Shown piece after piece: positions 24,852 to 34,094 of a DNA stretch of 39,888 bases. The translations under genes and the position numbers were made by a program. Within the stretch, counting starts at the first letter, position 1, and each line of letters opens with the position of its first letter. The stretch comes from Elioraea sp. Yellowstone. GTDB lineage: Bacteria; Pseudomonadota; Alphaproteobacteria; Acetobacterales; Acetobacteraceae. The notes beneath the pieces were generated by a model that saw only the letters and a program-made list of their open reading frames with translations, was not told the origin of the DNA and made no database searches. The stretch covers positions 1 through 39,888 of the forward strand of contig NZ_VIKA01000016.1 in NCBI RefSeq assembly GCF_006704265.1, given 5' to 3'.

Positions 24852-25580
24852 ATGCCGGCATGGCTCGTCGCGTACTGGGAGCTGATGGGGTTCGGCCCGC
24901 GCGGCTGGGGCGCGCTGATGCTCCAGGCCGCGGCGATGACGGTCGCGGTCTCGTCCTCGGGCTTCGCGCTCGGCGCGCTCTTCGGCGCGCTCGCCGCCTG
25001 GGGACGGCTCTCGGGACACCGCATCGCCGCCGCGATCGCCACGACCTACACCACCGTGATCCGCGGCATTCCCGAACTTCTGGTGATCTATCTCGTCTTC
25101 TTCGGCGGTGCCGCCGCGCTCGGCTGGTTCCACCGCCTGTTCTGGGGCGGCGAGGGCTTCGTCTCGCTGCCCGCCTTCGTCGCCGGCTTCGTCGCGGTCG
25201 GCATCTCGAACGGCGCCTACCAGGCGGAGGTGTTCCGCGGCGCCCATGCGGCGGTCGCGCGCGGCGAGATCGAGGCCGCGCGCGCGGTAGGCATGCCGCG
25301 GTGGCTGATCGCGCGGCGCATCGTCGCGCCGCAGGTGCTGCGCTTCGCCCTGCCGGGCCTGGGCAATTGCTGGCAGCTCTGCCTGAAGGAGTCGGCGCTG
25401 ATCTCGGTCACCGGCCTCGTCGAGCTCCTGCGCCAATCCTTCATCGGCGGCCGCTCGACGCGCGACTTCTTCTCCTTCCTCCTCACGGGCGCAGCGCTCT
25501 ACCTCGTCATCACCACGCTCTCCTCGGGACTGTTCGCGCTCGCCGAGCGGCGCGCGATGCGGGGCCTGCGGAGGGCGTGA
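24852..25580 (+). CDS. ABC transporter permease, HisQ/ArtQ-like
   Basis: A 242-aa inner-membrane permease with five hydrophobic segments. It has the EAA loop EIEAARAVGMPRWLIARRIV, which contacts the ATPase, followed by PGLGNCWQLCLKESALIS. It is one of two permeases in the importer. It starts 44 bases after the binding-protein gene. Its stop overlaps the start of the second permease by one base (TGATG), indicating coupled translation and balanced assembly of the two subunits. Confidence 0.92.
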   Translation: MPAWLVAYWELMGFGPRGWGALMLQAAAMTVAVSSSGFALGALFGALAAWGRLSGHRIAAAIATTYTTVIRGIPELLVIYLVFFGGAAALGWFHRLFWGGEGFVSLPAFVAGFVAVGISNGAYQAEVFRGAHAAVARGEIEAARAVGMPRWLIARRIVAPQVLRFALPGLGNCWQLCLKESALISVTGLVELLRQSFIGGRSTRDFFSFLLTGAALYLVITTLSSGLFALAERRAMRGLRRA

Positions 25581-26299
25581 TGGATCTCGCCTTCCTCGCC
25601 GACTGCTTCCTGCGCATCGTGCCCGGCATCCCGATGACGCTGGCCCTGACCGCGCTCTCGGTCTCGGTCGGGCTCGTCTTCGCCTGCCTGCTCGCCGCCA
25701 TGCGGCTCTCCGGCAACACGCTGCTGGACTGGCCGGCACGGCTCCACGTGTTCGTCTTCCGCGGCACACCGCTCGCGATCCAGATGTTCCTGATCTATTT
25801 CGGCCTCGCGCAGTTCGAGGTCGTGCGGACCTCCGTGCTCTGGCCCTATCTGCGCGAACCCTTCTGGTGCGCCTTCGGCGCGCTGATGCTGAACACGGCC
25901 GCCTACGGCAGCGAGATCGTGCGCGGCGGCCTGCTCGCGGTCCCCTGCGGCGAGGTGGAGGCGGCGCGCGCCTGCGGCATGTCGGGGTTCCTGCTGTTCC
26001 GCCGCATCGTCGCACCGATCGCGCTGCGCCGGGCGCTGCCAGGCTACGGCAACGAGATCATCCTGATGGTGAAGGCGACCTCGCTCGCCTCGATGGTGAC
26101 GCTGGTCGAGGTGACGGGGCTGGCCGCGCGCATCATCTCGACGACCTACCGCGTGTTCGAGGCCTTCGCGGTCGCGGCCGCGATCTATCTCGCGATCAAC
26201 TTCGCGATCGCGCGCGCGGTCGCCGCCCTGGAGTGGTGGCTTTCGCCGCACCTGCGCGGCGCCCCGCCGCCCGCCCCCGATCTGAGGCTCGCGCATTGA
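25580..26299 (+). CDS. ABC transporter permease, HisM/ArtM-like
   Basis: A 239-aa second permease of the importer with five hydrophobic segments. Characteristic stretches are FVFRGTPLAIQMFLIYFGLA, the EAA motif EVEAARACGMSGFLLFRRIV and ALPGYGNEIILMVKATSLAS. It pairs with the upstream permease to form the transmembrane channel. The ATG at 25580 lies within the stop of the preceding gene. A frame open further upstream in the same phase is only antisense-like overlap inside the first permease. Confidence 0.92.
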   Translation: MDLAFLADCFLRIVPGIPMTLALTALSVSVGLVFACLLAAMRLSGNTLLDWPARLHVFVFRGTPLAIQMFLIYFGLAQFEVVRTSVLWPYLREPFWCAFGALMLNTAAYGSEIVRGGLLAVPCGEVEAARACGMSGFLLFRRIVAPIALRRALPGYGNEIILMVKATSLASMVTLVEVTGLAARIISTTYRVFEAFAVAAAIYLAINFAIARAVAALEWWLSPHLRGAPPPAPDLRLAH

Positions 26300-27093
26300 C
26301 CGCCGCCCCGCCCGCGCTCGAGCTGCGCGGCATCGTCAAGCGCTTCGGCGCGCTCGAGGTGCTGCGCGGCATCTCGCTCGCCGCCGCCGAGGGGGAGGTG
26401 ATCGCGCTGCTCGGCGCCTCGGGCTCGGGCAAGTCGACGCTGCTCCGCTGCATCAACTGCCTGGAGATCCCGGATGCGGGCGAGGTGATCGTCGCCGGCG
26501 AGGCGATCGTCTTCCGCCCTGCGCGCGGCGGGCGGGTTCCCGCGGATCGGCGGCAGGTGGACCGCATCCGCGCCTCGCTCGGCTTCGTCTTCCAGAGCTT
26601 CAATCTCTGGAGCCACATGACCGTGCTCGAGAACGTGATCGAGGCGCCGGTGCACGTGCAGAAGCGCCCGCGCGCCGAGGCGATCGCCGAGGCGGAGGCG
26701 CTGCTCGCCAAGGTCGGCATCGCCGAGAAGCGCCACCACTACCCCGCGCATCTCTCCGGCGGGCAGCAGCAGCGCGCGGCGATCGCGCGCGCGCTGGCGA
26801 TGCATCCGCGCGTGCTGCTGTTCGACGAGCCGACCTCGGCGCTCGATCCCGAACTCGTCGGCGAGGTGCTGCGCGTGATCCGCGGCCTCGCCGCCGAGGG
26901 CCGCACCATGCTGCTGGTGACGCACGAGATGGGCTTCGCCCGCGACGTCGCCTCGCGGCTGGTGTTTCTCGATCAGGGGCGGATCGAGTGCGAGGGCCCG
27001 CCCGCCGCGCTGTTCGCCGAACCGCCGAGCGAGCGCTTCCGCGCCTTCGTGGCGCGCCACCGGGAGGAGGAGCGGCTGCGCGGCGCGGGATAG
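26296..27093 (+). CDS. Amino-acid ABC transporter ATP-binding protein
   Basis: A 265-aa ATPase driving the importer. It shows Walker A GASGSGKST (residues 40-48), Q-loop VFQSFNLW, signature LSGGQQQR, Walker B LLFDEPTSALD and the switch His in VTHEMGF. It is of the HisP/GlnQ type. The start is a TTG at 26296 that overlaps the stop of the permease by 4 bases (TTGA); no ATG is available near the conserved start. Coupled reinitiation is the most likely mode of translation. The gene ends 4 bases before the convergent end of the Bug protein gene. Confidence 0.92.
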   Translation: MTAAPPALELRGIVKRFGALEVLRGISLAAAEGEVIALLGASGSGKSTLLRCINCLEIPDAGEVIVAGEAIVFRPARGGRVPADRRQVDRIRASLGFVFQSFNLWSHMTVLENVIEAPVHVQKRPRAEAIAEAEALLAKVGIAEKRHHYPAHLSGGQQQRAAIARALAMHPRVLLFDEPTSALDPELVGEVLRVIRGLAAEGRTMLLVTHEMGFARDVASRLVFLDQGRIECEGPPAALFAEPPSERFRAFVARHREEERLRGAG

Positions 27094-27097
27094 CCGC

Positions 27098-28075
27098 CTA
27101 CTCGACCCGCGCGCCGGAGATCCGCACCGCCTCGCGCCACATCGGCCGTTCGCGCTCGGCCCGCGCGGCCGCCTCCTCGGGCGTCGACCACGCCATGAAG
27201 GCGCCGTTGTCGAGGAAACGCTTGCGCATCGCCTCCTCCTCGCTGATCTGCTTCAGCGCCGCGTTCAGCCGCTGCACGATCGCGGGCGGCGTGCGCGGCG
27301 GGAAGAAGAAGCTCTGCCACGAGGTGACGACGAAGTCGGGCACGCCGCCCTCGGCCATGGTCGGCACGTCCGGCATGGTCGGGAAACGTTCCGCGGAGGT
27401 GACCGCGAGCGCGCGCATCTTGCCGTCGCGGATCACCGGCACGTAGCTCGTCAGGTTGTCGAGCGCGAAGTCGAGCTGCCCGCCCAGCATCACCGGGATC
27501 GCCTGGGCAGCGCCGCGGAACGGCACATGCGTGCCCTGGATGCCGACGCGCGTGCAGAACAGGGCTCCGGAGAGGTGCGGCGTGGTGCCGACACCGGGCG
27601 AGCCGTAGGTGATGCCGTTCGGACGCGCCTTGGCCCAGGCGATGAATTCCTGGAGCGTCTTCGACGGGTTGTGCTCGGCCGGCACGACCGCGCAGTTCGG
27701 CAGCTCCCACGCCACGCCGACCAGCATCAGCGTGGTCGGGTCGTAGGGCAGGCGCGCGTAGAGATAGGGGTTGATCGAGAGATGCGCGACCGCGGCGATG
27801 CCGATCGTGTAGCCGTCCGGCTCGGCCTTCGCGACCGCATCGACGCCGATATTGCCGCCGGCACCCGGGCGGTTCTCCACCACGACGCTCTGGCCGAGCA
27901 GCGTCTGCAGCCGCTCGGCGTAGAAGCGCACCAGCACGTCGGTCGAGCCGCCGGGCGGCCAGGGGACGACGATGCGCACGGTGCGCGCGGGCCATCCCTG
28001 CGCGATCGCCGGGCGCACGAGGGGCGCGGCGGCCAGCGCGGCAGGCATGGCGAGCAGGGAACGGCGGCGCAGCAT
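27098..28075 (-). CDS. Bug-family tripartite tricarboxylate transporter binding protein (orphan)
   Basis: A 325-aa periplasmic binding protein of the Bug/TctC family. The signal peptide MLRRRSLLAMPAALAAAPLV ends near AIA-QGWP. The mature domain begins VRIVVPWPPGGSTDVLVRF and includes VENRPGAGGNIGVDAVAKAE, GYTIGIA and SPGVGTTPHL, the usual family landmarks. No TctA or TctB gene is adjacent, so it is an orphan component, as most Bug proteins in this group of bacteria are. The ligand, probably a carboxylate, is not predictable. A GGGAGGATCC site precedes the ATG at 28075. It converges with the ABC ATPase gene. Confidence 0.92.
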   Translation of the reverse strand: MLRRRSLLAMPAALAAAPLVRPAIAQGWPARTVRIVVPWPPGGSTDVLVRFYAERLQTLLGQSVVVENRPGAGGNIGVDAVAKAEPDGYTIGIAAVAHLSINPYLYARLPYDPTTLMLVGVAWELPNCAVVPAEHNPSKTLQEFIAWAKARPNGITYGSPGVGTTPHLSGALFCTRVGIQGTHVPFRGAAQAIPVMLGGQLDFALDNLTSYVPVIRDGKMRALAVTSAERFPTMPDVPTMAEGGVPDFVVTSWQSFFFPPRTPPAIVQRLNAALKQISEEEAMRKRFLDNGAFMAWSTPEEAAARAERERPMWREAVRISGARVE

Positions 28076-28149
28076 GGCGGATCCTCCCGAAGCGGTTCTC
28101 GTTGCCTGCCAGCATTCCACCGCGCGCCCGCGGCGGGAAGAGGGCGGCG

Positions 28150-28491
28150 TCAGCCGGAGGCCGGCGGCCGCACCTGCATGCCGACCCAGGCGAGGAACGC
28201 AGCGTCGCCGGCCACGGCCGGCAGGGCGACGATGCAGGGCAGCTCGTAGGAGGAGAGCGCCCGCACGCGGCGGGCGAGCTCGTCGAAACGCGCGGCGGTG
28301 GTCTTGGCGATCAGCGCCTGCTCCGGCTCCTCGGCGACCGCGCCCTGCCAACGGTAGATCGCGGTGTGGGGCGCAGGCAGGTTGACGCAGGCCGCCAGCC
28401 CCTCCTCGACCAGCGCCCGGCCGATGCGCCCCGCCTCCGCGGCATCCGCTGCCGTCACGTAGACGAACAGGACCTCCTCGCCGTCCGCCAT
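28150..28491 (-). CDS. cutA: Divalent-cation tolerance protein CutA
   Basis: A 113-aa CutA1 homologue. Landmarks are FVYVTAADAAEAGRIGRALV, LAACVNLPAPHTAIYRWQG, EQALIAKTTAARFDELARRV and SYELPCIVALPAV, which build the trimeric ferredoxin-like fold. The name comes from copper sensitivity in E. coli, but the biochemical role in bacteria is not settled. It follows alaS by 13 bases on the same strand and is probably co-transcribed with it. Length is normal for the family. Confidence 0.93.
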   Translation of the reverse strand: MADGEEVLFVYVTAADAAEAGRIGRALVEEGLAACVNLPAPHTAIYRWQGAVAEEPEQALIAKTTAARFDELARRVRALSSYELPCIVALPAVAGDAAFLAWVGMQVRPPASG

Positions 28492-28504
28492 CCGCGCCTC
28501 CCGG

Positions 28505-31156
28505 TCAGGCGGCGAGCGCCTGCCGCACCGCCGCCAGCGCCGCTTCCGCCTTCGCCCCGTCCGGTCCGCCCGCCTGCGCCATGTCGGGCCGCCCGCCGCC
28601 GCCCTTGCCGCCGACCGCGGCGGCCGCCGCCTTCACCAGCTCGACCGCCGAGAACCGTCCCGAGAGGTCGGGCGTGACGCTGACCACGATCGAAGCCTTG
28701 CCGTCCATCGGCGAGACCAGCGCGACCACGCCGGAGCCGATGCCCTTGCGGATCTCGTCGGCGAGCGACTTGAGGTCGCGCGCCGGCACCTCGACCACGC
28801 GCGCGGCGAGCTTCACCCCGCCCACCTCCTCGAAGGCCGGCGTCGCACCCGCGCCGCCGGTGGCGAGGCGGCGGCGCAGCTCCGCGACCTCGCGTTCCAG
28901 GCGGCGCCGCTCCTCCACCAGCGCCTCGACGCGCGCCGGCACCTCGGCCGGCGGCGCCTTCAGCGCGGCCGCGATCGCGCCGAGCGCACGCTCCATCGCC
29001 GCCACCTGCTTCAGCGCCGCCGCGCCCGCGACCGCCTCGACGCGCCGCACCCCGGCGGAGACCGCGCCCTCGGAGAGGATCTTGAACAGGCCGATCTCGC
29101 CGGTGGCGCGCACATGGGTGCCGCCGCAGAGCTCGACCGAGTACTGGCCGCCGCGATCCGTCGCCGCCTCGTCCGCCCCCATCGCGACGACGCGCACCTC
29201 CTCGCCGTACTTCTCGCCGAACAGCGCGATCGCGCCCTGCCTGACCGCCTCCTCGGGCGTCATAAGCCGCGTCACCACCGGCGCGTTCTCGCGCACGCGC
29301 GCGTTCACCTCGGCCTCGACCGCGGCAAGCTCCTCCGGCTCGATCGCCTTGGGGTGGCTGATATCGAAACGCAGCCGGTCGGGGGCGACGAGCGAGCCCT
29401 TCTGCGCGACATGCCTGCCGAGGCGCCGGCGCAGCGCCTCGTGCAGCAGATGCGTGGCACTGTGATGCGCGCGGATCGCGGCGCGCCGCGCGTGATCGAC
29501 CTCGGCCACCACCGCCGCACCGACCCGCGCGATTCCCTGCTTCACCGTGCCGAGATGCACGTGCAGGTCGCCGAGCTTCTTCTGCGTGTCGCGGACCTCG
29601 ATCACCAGCCCGTCGCCCGAGCGGATCGTGCCGGCATCGCCGACCTGGCCGCCCGCCTCGCCGTAGAACGGCGTCTGGTTGAGCAGGACCGCGACCTCGT
29701 CGCCGCCGCGCGCCTCCCGCACCGGCTGGCCGTTGACGACGATGGCGCGGATCTCGGCCTCGGCCGTCTCGGTCGCGTAGCCCAGGAACTCCGTCGCACC
29801 GGTCCTCTCGCGCAGGTCGAACCACACCGCCTCGGTCGCCGCCTCGCCCGAGCCGGCCCAGGCGGCGCGGGCGCGCGCGCGCTGCGCCGCCATCGCGGCC
29901 TGGAACCCCTCCACATCGACCAGGCGGCCTTCCGCCTTCAGCGCGTCCTGCGTCAGGTCGAGCGGGAAGCCGTAGGTGTCGTAGAGCCTGAAGGCGACCT
30001 CGCCCGGCAGGGGCTGCTTGTGGCCGAGCTTCGCGGTCTCCTCGGCGAGGAGGTGCAGGCCGCGGTCGAGCATGGCGCGGAAGCGGCTCTCCTCGGTGCG
30101 CAGCGTCTCGGTGATCAGCGCCTCGGCGCGGCCGAGTTCCGGATAGGCGACCCCCATCTGGCGGATCAGCGCCGGAACGAGGCGCCACATCACCGGCTCC
30201 GTCGCGCCCATCAGATGGGCATGGCGCATCGCCCGCCGCATGATCCGGCGCAGCACGTAGCCGCGCCCCTCGTTCGAGGGCAGCACGCCGTCGGCGATCA
30301 GGAAGCACGAGGCGCGCAGATGGTCCGCCATCACGCGATGGCTGACGCGGTGCGGCCCGTCCGGATCGGTGCCCGTGGCCTCGGCCGAGGCGAGGATCAG
30401 CGCGCGCAGCGTATCGGTGTCGTAGTTGTCGTGCTTGCCCTGGAGGATCGCGGCGATGCGCTCGAGCCCCATGCCGGTGTCGATCGAAGGCTTCGGCAGG
30501 TCGATCCGCCGCCCGTCGGGCAGCTGTTCGAACTGCATGAAGACCAGGTTCCAGATCTCGATGAAGCGGTCGCCGTCCGCCTCGGCGCTGCCGGGCGGGC
30601 CGCCGGGGATGCCGGGGCCGTGATCGTAGAAGATCTCGCTGCACGGCCCGCACGGCCCCGTGTCGCCCATCGCCCAGAAATTGTCGGAGGTGGCGATGCG
30701 GATGATCCGGTCCTCCGGCAGCCCGGCGATCCTCGCCCAGGCGGAAGCCGCATGGTCGTCGTCGTGGTAGACGGTGACGAGCAGCCGCTCCTTCGGCAGG
30801 CCGTACTCCTTCGTCACCAGCGTCCACGCGAGCTCGATCGCGAGATCCTTGAAGTAGTCTCCGAAGGAGAAGTTACCCAGCATCTCGAAGAACGTGTGGT
30901 GCCGAGCAGTATAGCCGACGTTCTCGAGGTCGTTGTGCTTGCCGCCTGCACGCACGCATTTCTGCGCGGTTGCCGCGCGTCTGTAGGGGCGATGCTCAAG
31001 CCCGGTGAAGACGTTCTTGAACTGCACCATCCCCGCATTTGTGAACATCAGCGTGGGGTCGTTGCGTGGCACGAGCGGGGAGGACTCCACCACCGTGTGG
31101 CCGTGGCGGCGGAAGAAGTCGAGGAAGGCGGCGCGGATGTCGTTGCTGCTGGGCAT
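28505..31156 (-). CDS. alaS: Alanyl-tRNA synthetase
   Basis: An 883-aa alanyl-tRNA synthetase, complete and of normal length. The catalytic class II core starts [20 protein letters not shown] (motif 1), with [20 protein letters not shown] (motif 2). The editing domain shows [12 protein letters not shown] and [13 protein letters not shown]. The C-terminal DHHA1 domain carries [10 protein letters not shown] and [15 protein letters not shown]. The ATG at 31156 is chosen because the family begins [15 protein letters not shown] there, although no ribosome binding site is visible. The frame continues upstream, so a leaderless transcript is one possibility. Confidence 0.97.
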   Translation of the reverse strand: MPSSNDIRAAFLDFFRRHGHTVVESSPLVPRNDPTLMFTNAGMVQFKNVFTGLEHRPYRRAATAQKCVRAGGKHNDLENVGYTARHHTFFEMLGNFSFGDYFKDLAIELAWTLVTKEYGLPKERLLVTVYHDDDHAASAWARIAGLPEDRIIRIATSDNFWAMGDTGPCGPCSEIFYDHGPGIPGGPPGSAEADGDRFIEIWNLVFMQFEQLPDGRRIDLPKPSIDTGMGLERIAAILQGKHDNYDTDTLRALILASAEATGTDPDGPHRVSHRVMADHLRASCFLIADGVLPSNEGRGYVLRRIMRRAMRHAHLMGATEPVMWRLVPALIRQMGVAYPELGRAEALITETLRTEESRFRAMLDRGLHLLAEETAKLGHKQPLPGEVAFRLYDTYGFPLDLTQDALKAEGRLVDVEGFQAAMAAQRARARAAWAGSGEAATEAVWFDLRERTGATEFLGYATETAEAEIRAIVVNGQPVREARGGDEVAVLLNQTPFYGEAGGQVGDAGTIRSGDGLVIEVRDTQKKLGDLHVHLGTVKQGIARVGAAVVAEVDHARRAAIRAHHSATHLLHEALRRRLGRHVAQKGSLVAPDRLRFDISHPKAIEPEELAAVEAEVNARVRENAPVVTRLMTPEEAVRQGAIALFGEKYGEEVRVVAMGADEAATDRGGQYSVELCGGTHVRATGEIGLFKILSEGAVSAGVRRVEAVAGAAALKQVAAMERALGAIAAALKAPPAEVPARVEALVEERRRLEREVAELRRRLATGGAGATPAFEEVGGVKLAARVVEVPARDLKSLADEIRKGIGSGVVALVSPMDGKASIVVSVTPDLSGRFSAVELVKAAAAAVGGKGGGGRPDMAQAGGPDGAKAEAALAAVRQALAA

Positions 31157-31315
31157 GGCAGGTACATAACGCCGGGGGGCGGGAGCCGAAAGTGGGTCGC
31201 CCCGGCGCTCCCGGCCCCCTGGCCGCACCATCCCGGGCTTCGCGTGCGGGAGGGCGGCGGGCAGCGACCGCCGCGCGGAGCAGGGCCGGGCGGGCCCGCT
31301 GCGGATGAGACCGGA

Positions 31316-31334
31316 CGGGGCGCCGCCCGCCCCG
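31316..31334 (-). terminator. GC-rich hairpin after the Stv-like gene
   Basis: On the minus strand CGGGGCG and CGCCCCG pair over a 5-base loop, 6 bases past the stop of the 212-aa gene. There is no T-run, so termination strength is uncertain. Confidence 0.3.
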
Positions 31335-31339
31335 GCGGG

Positions 31340-31978
31340 TCAGGCGTACTGCACGCTCTGGGCCGCGAGCGGGTCCTCGCCCAGCATGTAGCTGCGGCAG
31401 AAGATGCAGTGGAACGTGCGCAGGCTCGGCATCTCCTGCAGCGCCGCCTTCACCGCATCCTTGAGCGGCATACCGAGGAACACGTTCCAGCGGTTGCGCA
31501 CGGTCAGGATGCTGCCACCCCAATCGGCCATCAGCTCCTGGAGGGTGGCCGACTGCGCCGAGGGATCGGCCGCGAGCAGGTTCTTGAACTTGTCGGTGCG
31601 CTGGAAGTCGCGGGTCTGCACGACGCGCGCGACCTGATCGTAGGTCTCAACCACCTCCCTGCCGGACGCGCCCGCATGCGCGCCCTGATACTTGCTGAGG
31701 AGATAGTTCAGGCACTTCTGGCCGCCCGATATGATCTCGACCGGGCGTGCCTTCGAGAGCTTCTTCGCGATCTCGAAGATGCCCGGATCGTTCAGCGCCG
31801 CCCCGTGCTGGCCGTAGAAGACGATCCTGATGCCCGCCGGCACGGTGAAAGTGCGGTTCTCGCGGATGTAGCCGCCGTGGGCGGAGATCAGGCAATCCGT
31901 CGAGTTGGTCGCCGATTTGAAGAGATAGAAGTAACCGCCGCCGATGGGCGTCGCGCCCGCTGGAGTCTTCTTCGCCAT
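31340..31978 (-). CDS. Protein with possible Stv adhesin-like domain (212 aa)
   Basis: A 212-aa protein I do not recognise with confidence. The N-terminal part has DCLISAHGGYIRENRTFTVP followed by GIRIVFYGQHGAALND, a pattern (HGG ... VPxG ... FYxxHG) that resembles the putative adhesin Stv domain, sometimes found at the C-terminus of surface proteins or as a single domain. The middle is mixed alpha/beta. The C-terminus has CIFC at Cys191-Cys194, which might bind a metal. There is no signal peptide. GC content looks lower than in its neighbours. It sits between alaS and cdd/recA, with its own candidate promoter, and may be a recent insertion in a conserved neighbourhood. The function is unknown. 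Confidence 0.7.
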   Translation of the reverse strand: MAKKTPAGATPIGGGYFYLFKSATNSTDCLISAHGGYIRENRTFTVPAGIRIVFYGQHGAALNDPGIFEIAKKLSKARPVEIISGGQKCLNYLLSKYQGAHAGASGREVVETYDQVARVVQTRDFQRTDKFKNLLAADPSAQSATLQELMADWGGSILTVRNRWNVFLGMPLKDAVKAALQEMPSLRTFHCIFCRSYMLGEDPLAAQSVQYA

Positions 31979-32059
31979 CGTGCCCCTGTCCTCTTTGCCA
32001 GCCTGCGCCGCAAGGCTTCCCGTGCAGTCCGCGAACCGGATCAGAAGACCGCGGAGAAT

Positions 32060-32088
32060 CTGTTACCGACCTTCCTCAGACCGGTCAA
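32060..32088 (-). promoter_or_regulatory. Candidate sigma-70 promoter of the Stv-like gene
   Basis: On the minus strand, TTGACC (32088-32083), 17 bases, then TAACAG (32065-32060). The -35 has one mismatch from consensus and the -10 three. It is placed 75-80 bases upstream of the ATG at 31978, with an AGAGGACAGGGG purine run before the start. Confidence 0.4.
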
Positions 32089-32149
32089 CGCGGCGGGGCC
32101 GTCGCGACCCAGCGATGCGGCGGGCGGTGTCCGCCGCGGGATGCCGGGC

Positions 32150-32169
32150 CGGCTGCGGCGGCGCAGCCG
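32150..32169 (-). terminator. GC-rich hairpin after the cytidine deaminase gene
   Basis: CGGCTGCG and CGCAGCCG form an 8-bp inverted repeat over a 4-base loop, 6 bases beyond the cdd stop. No T-run is present on the minus strand. It may mark the end of the recA-cdd transcript. Confidence 0.35.
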
Positions 32170-32175
32170 CCGGGC

Positions 32176-32591
32176 TCAACGCCGATACGGGCTCGGCAGG
32201 AGCGCCCGCAGCGGCGTCGCACCCTGACCCGGCAGGACGACGCGGGCATCCGGCGCATAGTCGAGAAGGAGCTCGCGGCAGAGCCCGCAGGGCGGGACCA
32301 CCTGCGGTCCCCCACCCTCGTCGGGGCGCGGGTGGCGCACCGCCGCCACCGCCTCGACCGTCTCGCCCGCCATGACCGCCGCGCCGAGCGCCACTGCCTC
32401 GGCGCAGACCGCCGCGCGGCCGACTGTGGCATCGAGGTTGACGGCGACGAAGACCCGGCCCGACCTGCCCCGCAGCGCCGCCCCCACGGTGTGGCGCCCA
32501 TAGGCGTAGCGCACCCGCACGGCCGCGGCCGCCGCCTCGACCAGCGCCTGGTCGGCGGCCGAGAGCAGGTGTCTGACCCCCGCCTCGGCGG

Positions 32592-32595
<4 letters not shown>
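32176..32595 (-). CDS. cdd: Cytidine deaminase
   Basis: A 139-aa homotetrameric-type cytidine deaminase for pyrimidine salvage (cytidine to uridine). The zinc site is complete: Cys64-Ala-Glu66 with the catalytic Glu, and Cys103/Cys106 in PPCGLC. The short form with three Cys ligands (rather than the dimeric His form) fits this length. Translation appears to start at a TTG (32595) overlapping the recA stop by 4 bases (TTGA), since no ATG or GTG is available near the N-terminus. It is therefore probably translated by reinitiation after recA. The coupling of a salvage deaminase to recA is uncommon. Confidence 0.85.
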
Positions 32596-33626
<1,031 letters not shown>

Positions 33627-33748
33627 GGTCCGCCTCTGTCCAATCCTGCCGGGCGCCCTCAACCTTCGGGCGATTCGAAGGGGCCGCGCGCTCGCGCCTC
33701 CCTTAGCACAGGCCCGGCCGGGCCGCTGCACCCGATCGCGTGCCGGCC

Positions 33749-33763
33749 GTGCACGCTTTGTTC
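33749..33763 (-). promoter_or_regulatory. Degenerate LexA/SOS-box-like site upstream of recA
   Basis: On the plus strand GTGC-N7-GTTC, i.e. GAAC-N7-GCAC on the recA strand. The alphaproteobacterial LexA site is GTTC-N7-GTTC (or GAAC-N7-GAAC), so there is one mismatch. It is 123 bases before the recA ATG. This is a plausible but unproven operator. Confidence 0.3.
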
Positions 33764-33957
33764 TGAGCCGGGCGGCGGCGCCGGTGATCACAGACACGTG
33801 AGGCTTCGCCCGGAAACACGACCGCCGGGCCGCGGCAACGCATCCGAAACCCTTTCCTGCGCAAATCATCCTCGACGGACCTGACCGGTCCAGGGCGCAC
33901 GACCCGGTTCCTCCCCACCGTGGCCGGCGCGGCAGCCCCCCATCGATGCTGCCACTC

Positions 33958-33988
33958 GGGGCGCGGCTTCGGCCGCGCCCCCTCTTTT
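33958..33988 (+). terminator. Orphan rho-independent terminator on the plus strand
   Basis: A perfect 10-bp stem, GGGGCGCGGC with GCCGCGCCCC, has a TTCG tetraloop (33968-33971) and is followed by CTCTTTTCT. The T-run lies on the plus strand only. No plus-strand gene is seen upstream as far as the divergent recA, so the RNA it ends is unidentified. Confidence 0.85.
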
Positions 33989-34094
33989 CTCGGCACGATG
34001 ACACCCCGGTGAGGGGCCTGTCCGTCTTGACCTCGCTCAACACGCCCGGGTGCCGCCCGGTGTCCCCTCGCGCCGGCAACCGCAGGAGGACACC

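Larger units (their letters stand above)
33627..34094. other. 468-bp intergenic region between recA and the glycerol-dehydrogenase-like gene
   Basis: The two flanking genes diverge. The left part (33627-33763) holds the recA leader and a possible SOS box. The middle (about 33764-33957) has no convincing gene on either strand; the only small frame, a 28-codon GTG frame at 33798, lacks support. At 33958-33988 there is a strong plus-strand terminator with nothing obvious to terminate. The right part (33989-34094) is the leader of the next gene, with AGGAGG at 34084-34089. A small non-coding RNA in the middle part is a real possibility. Confidence 0.5.

Noticed and set aside
29114-32227. A frame of over 1000 codons on the plus strand opposite alaS
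   Set aside because: It is the shadow of alaS and the neighbouring gene. alaS has every expected domain, and the plus frame has none.
33850-33915. GGTCAGGTCCG on the minus strand, reminiscent of the SRP RNA core
   Set aside because: The bases that must follow (GGAAG...GCAGCC) are missing and no SRP-like hairpin can be drawn.
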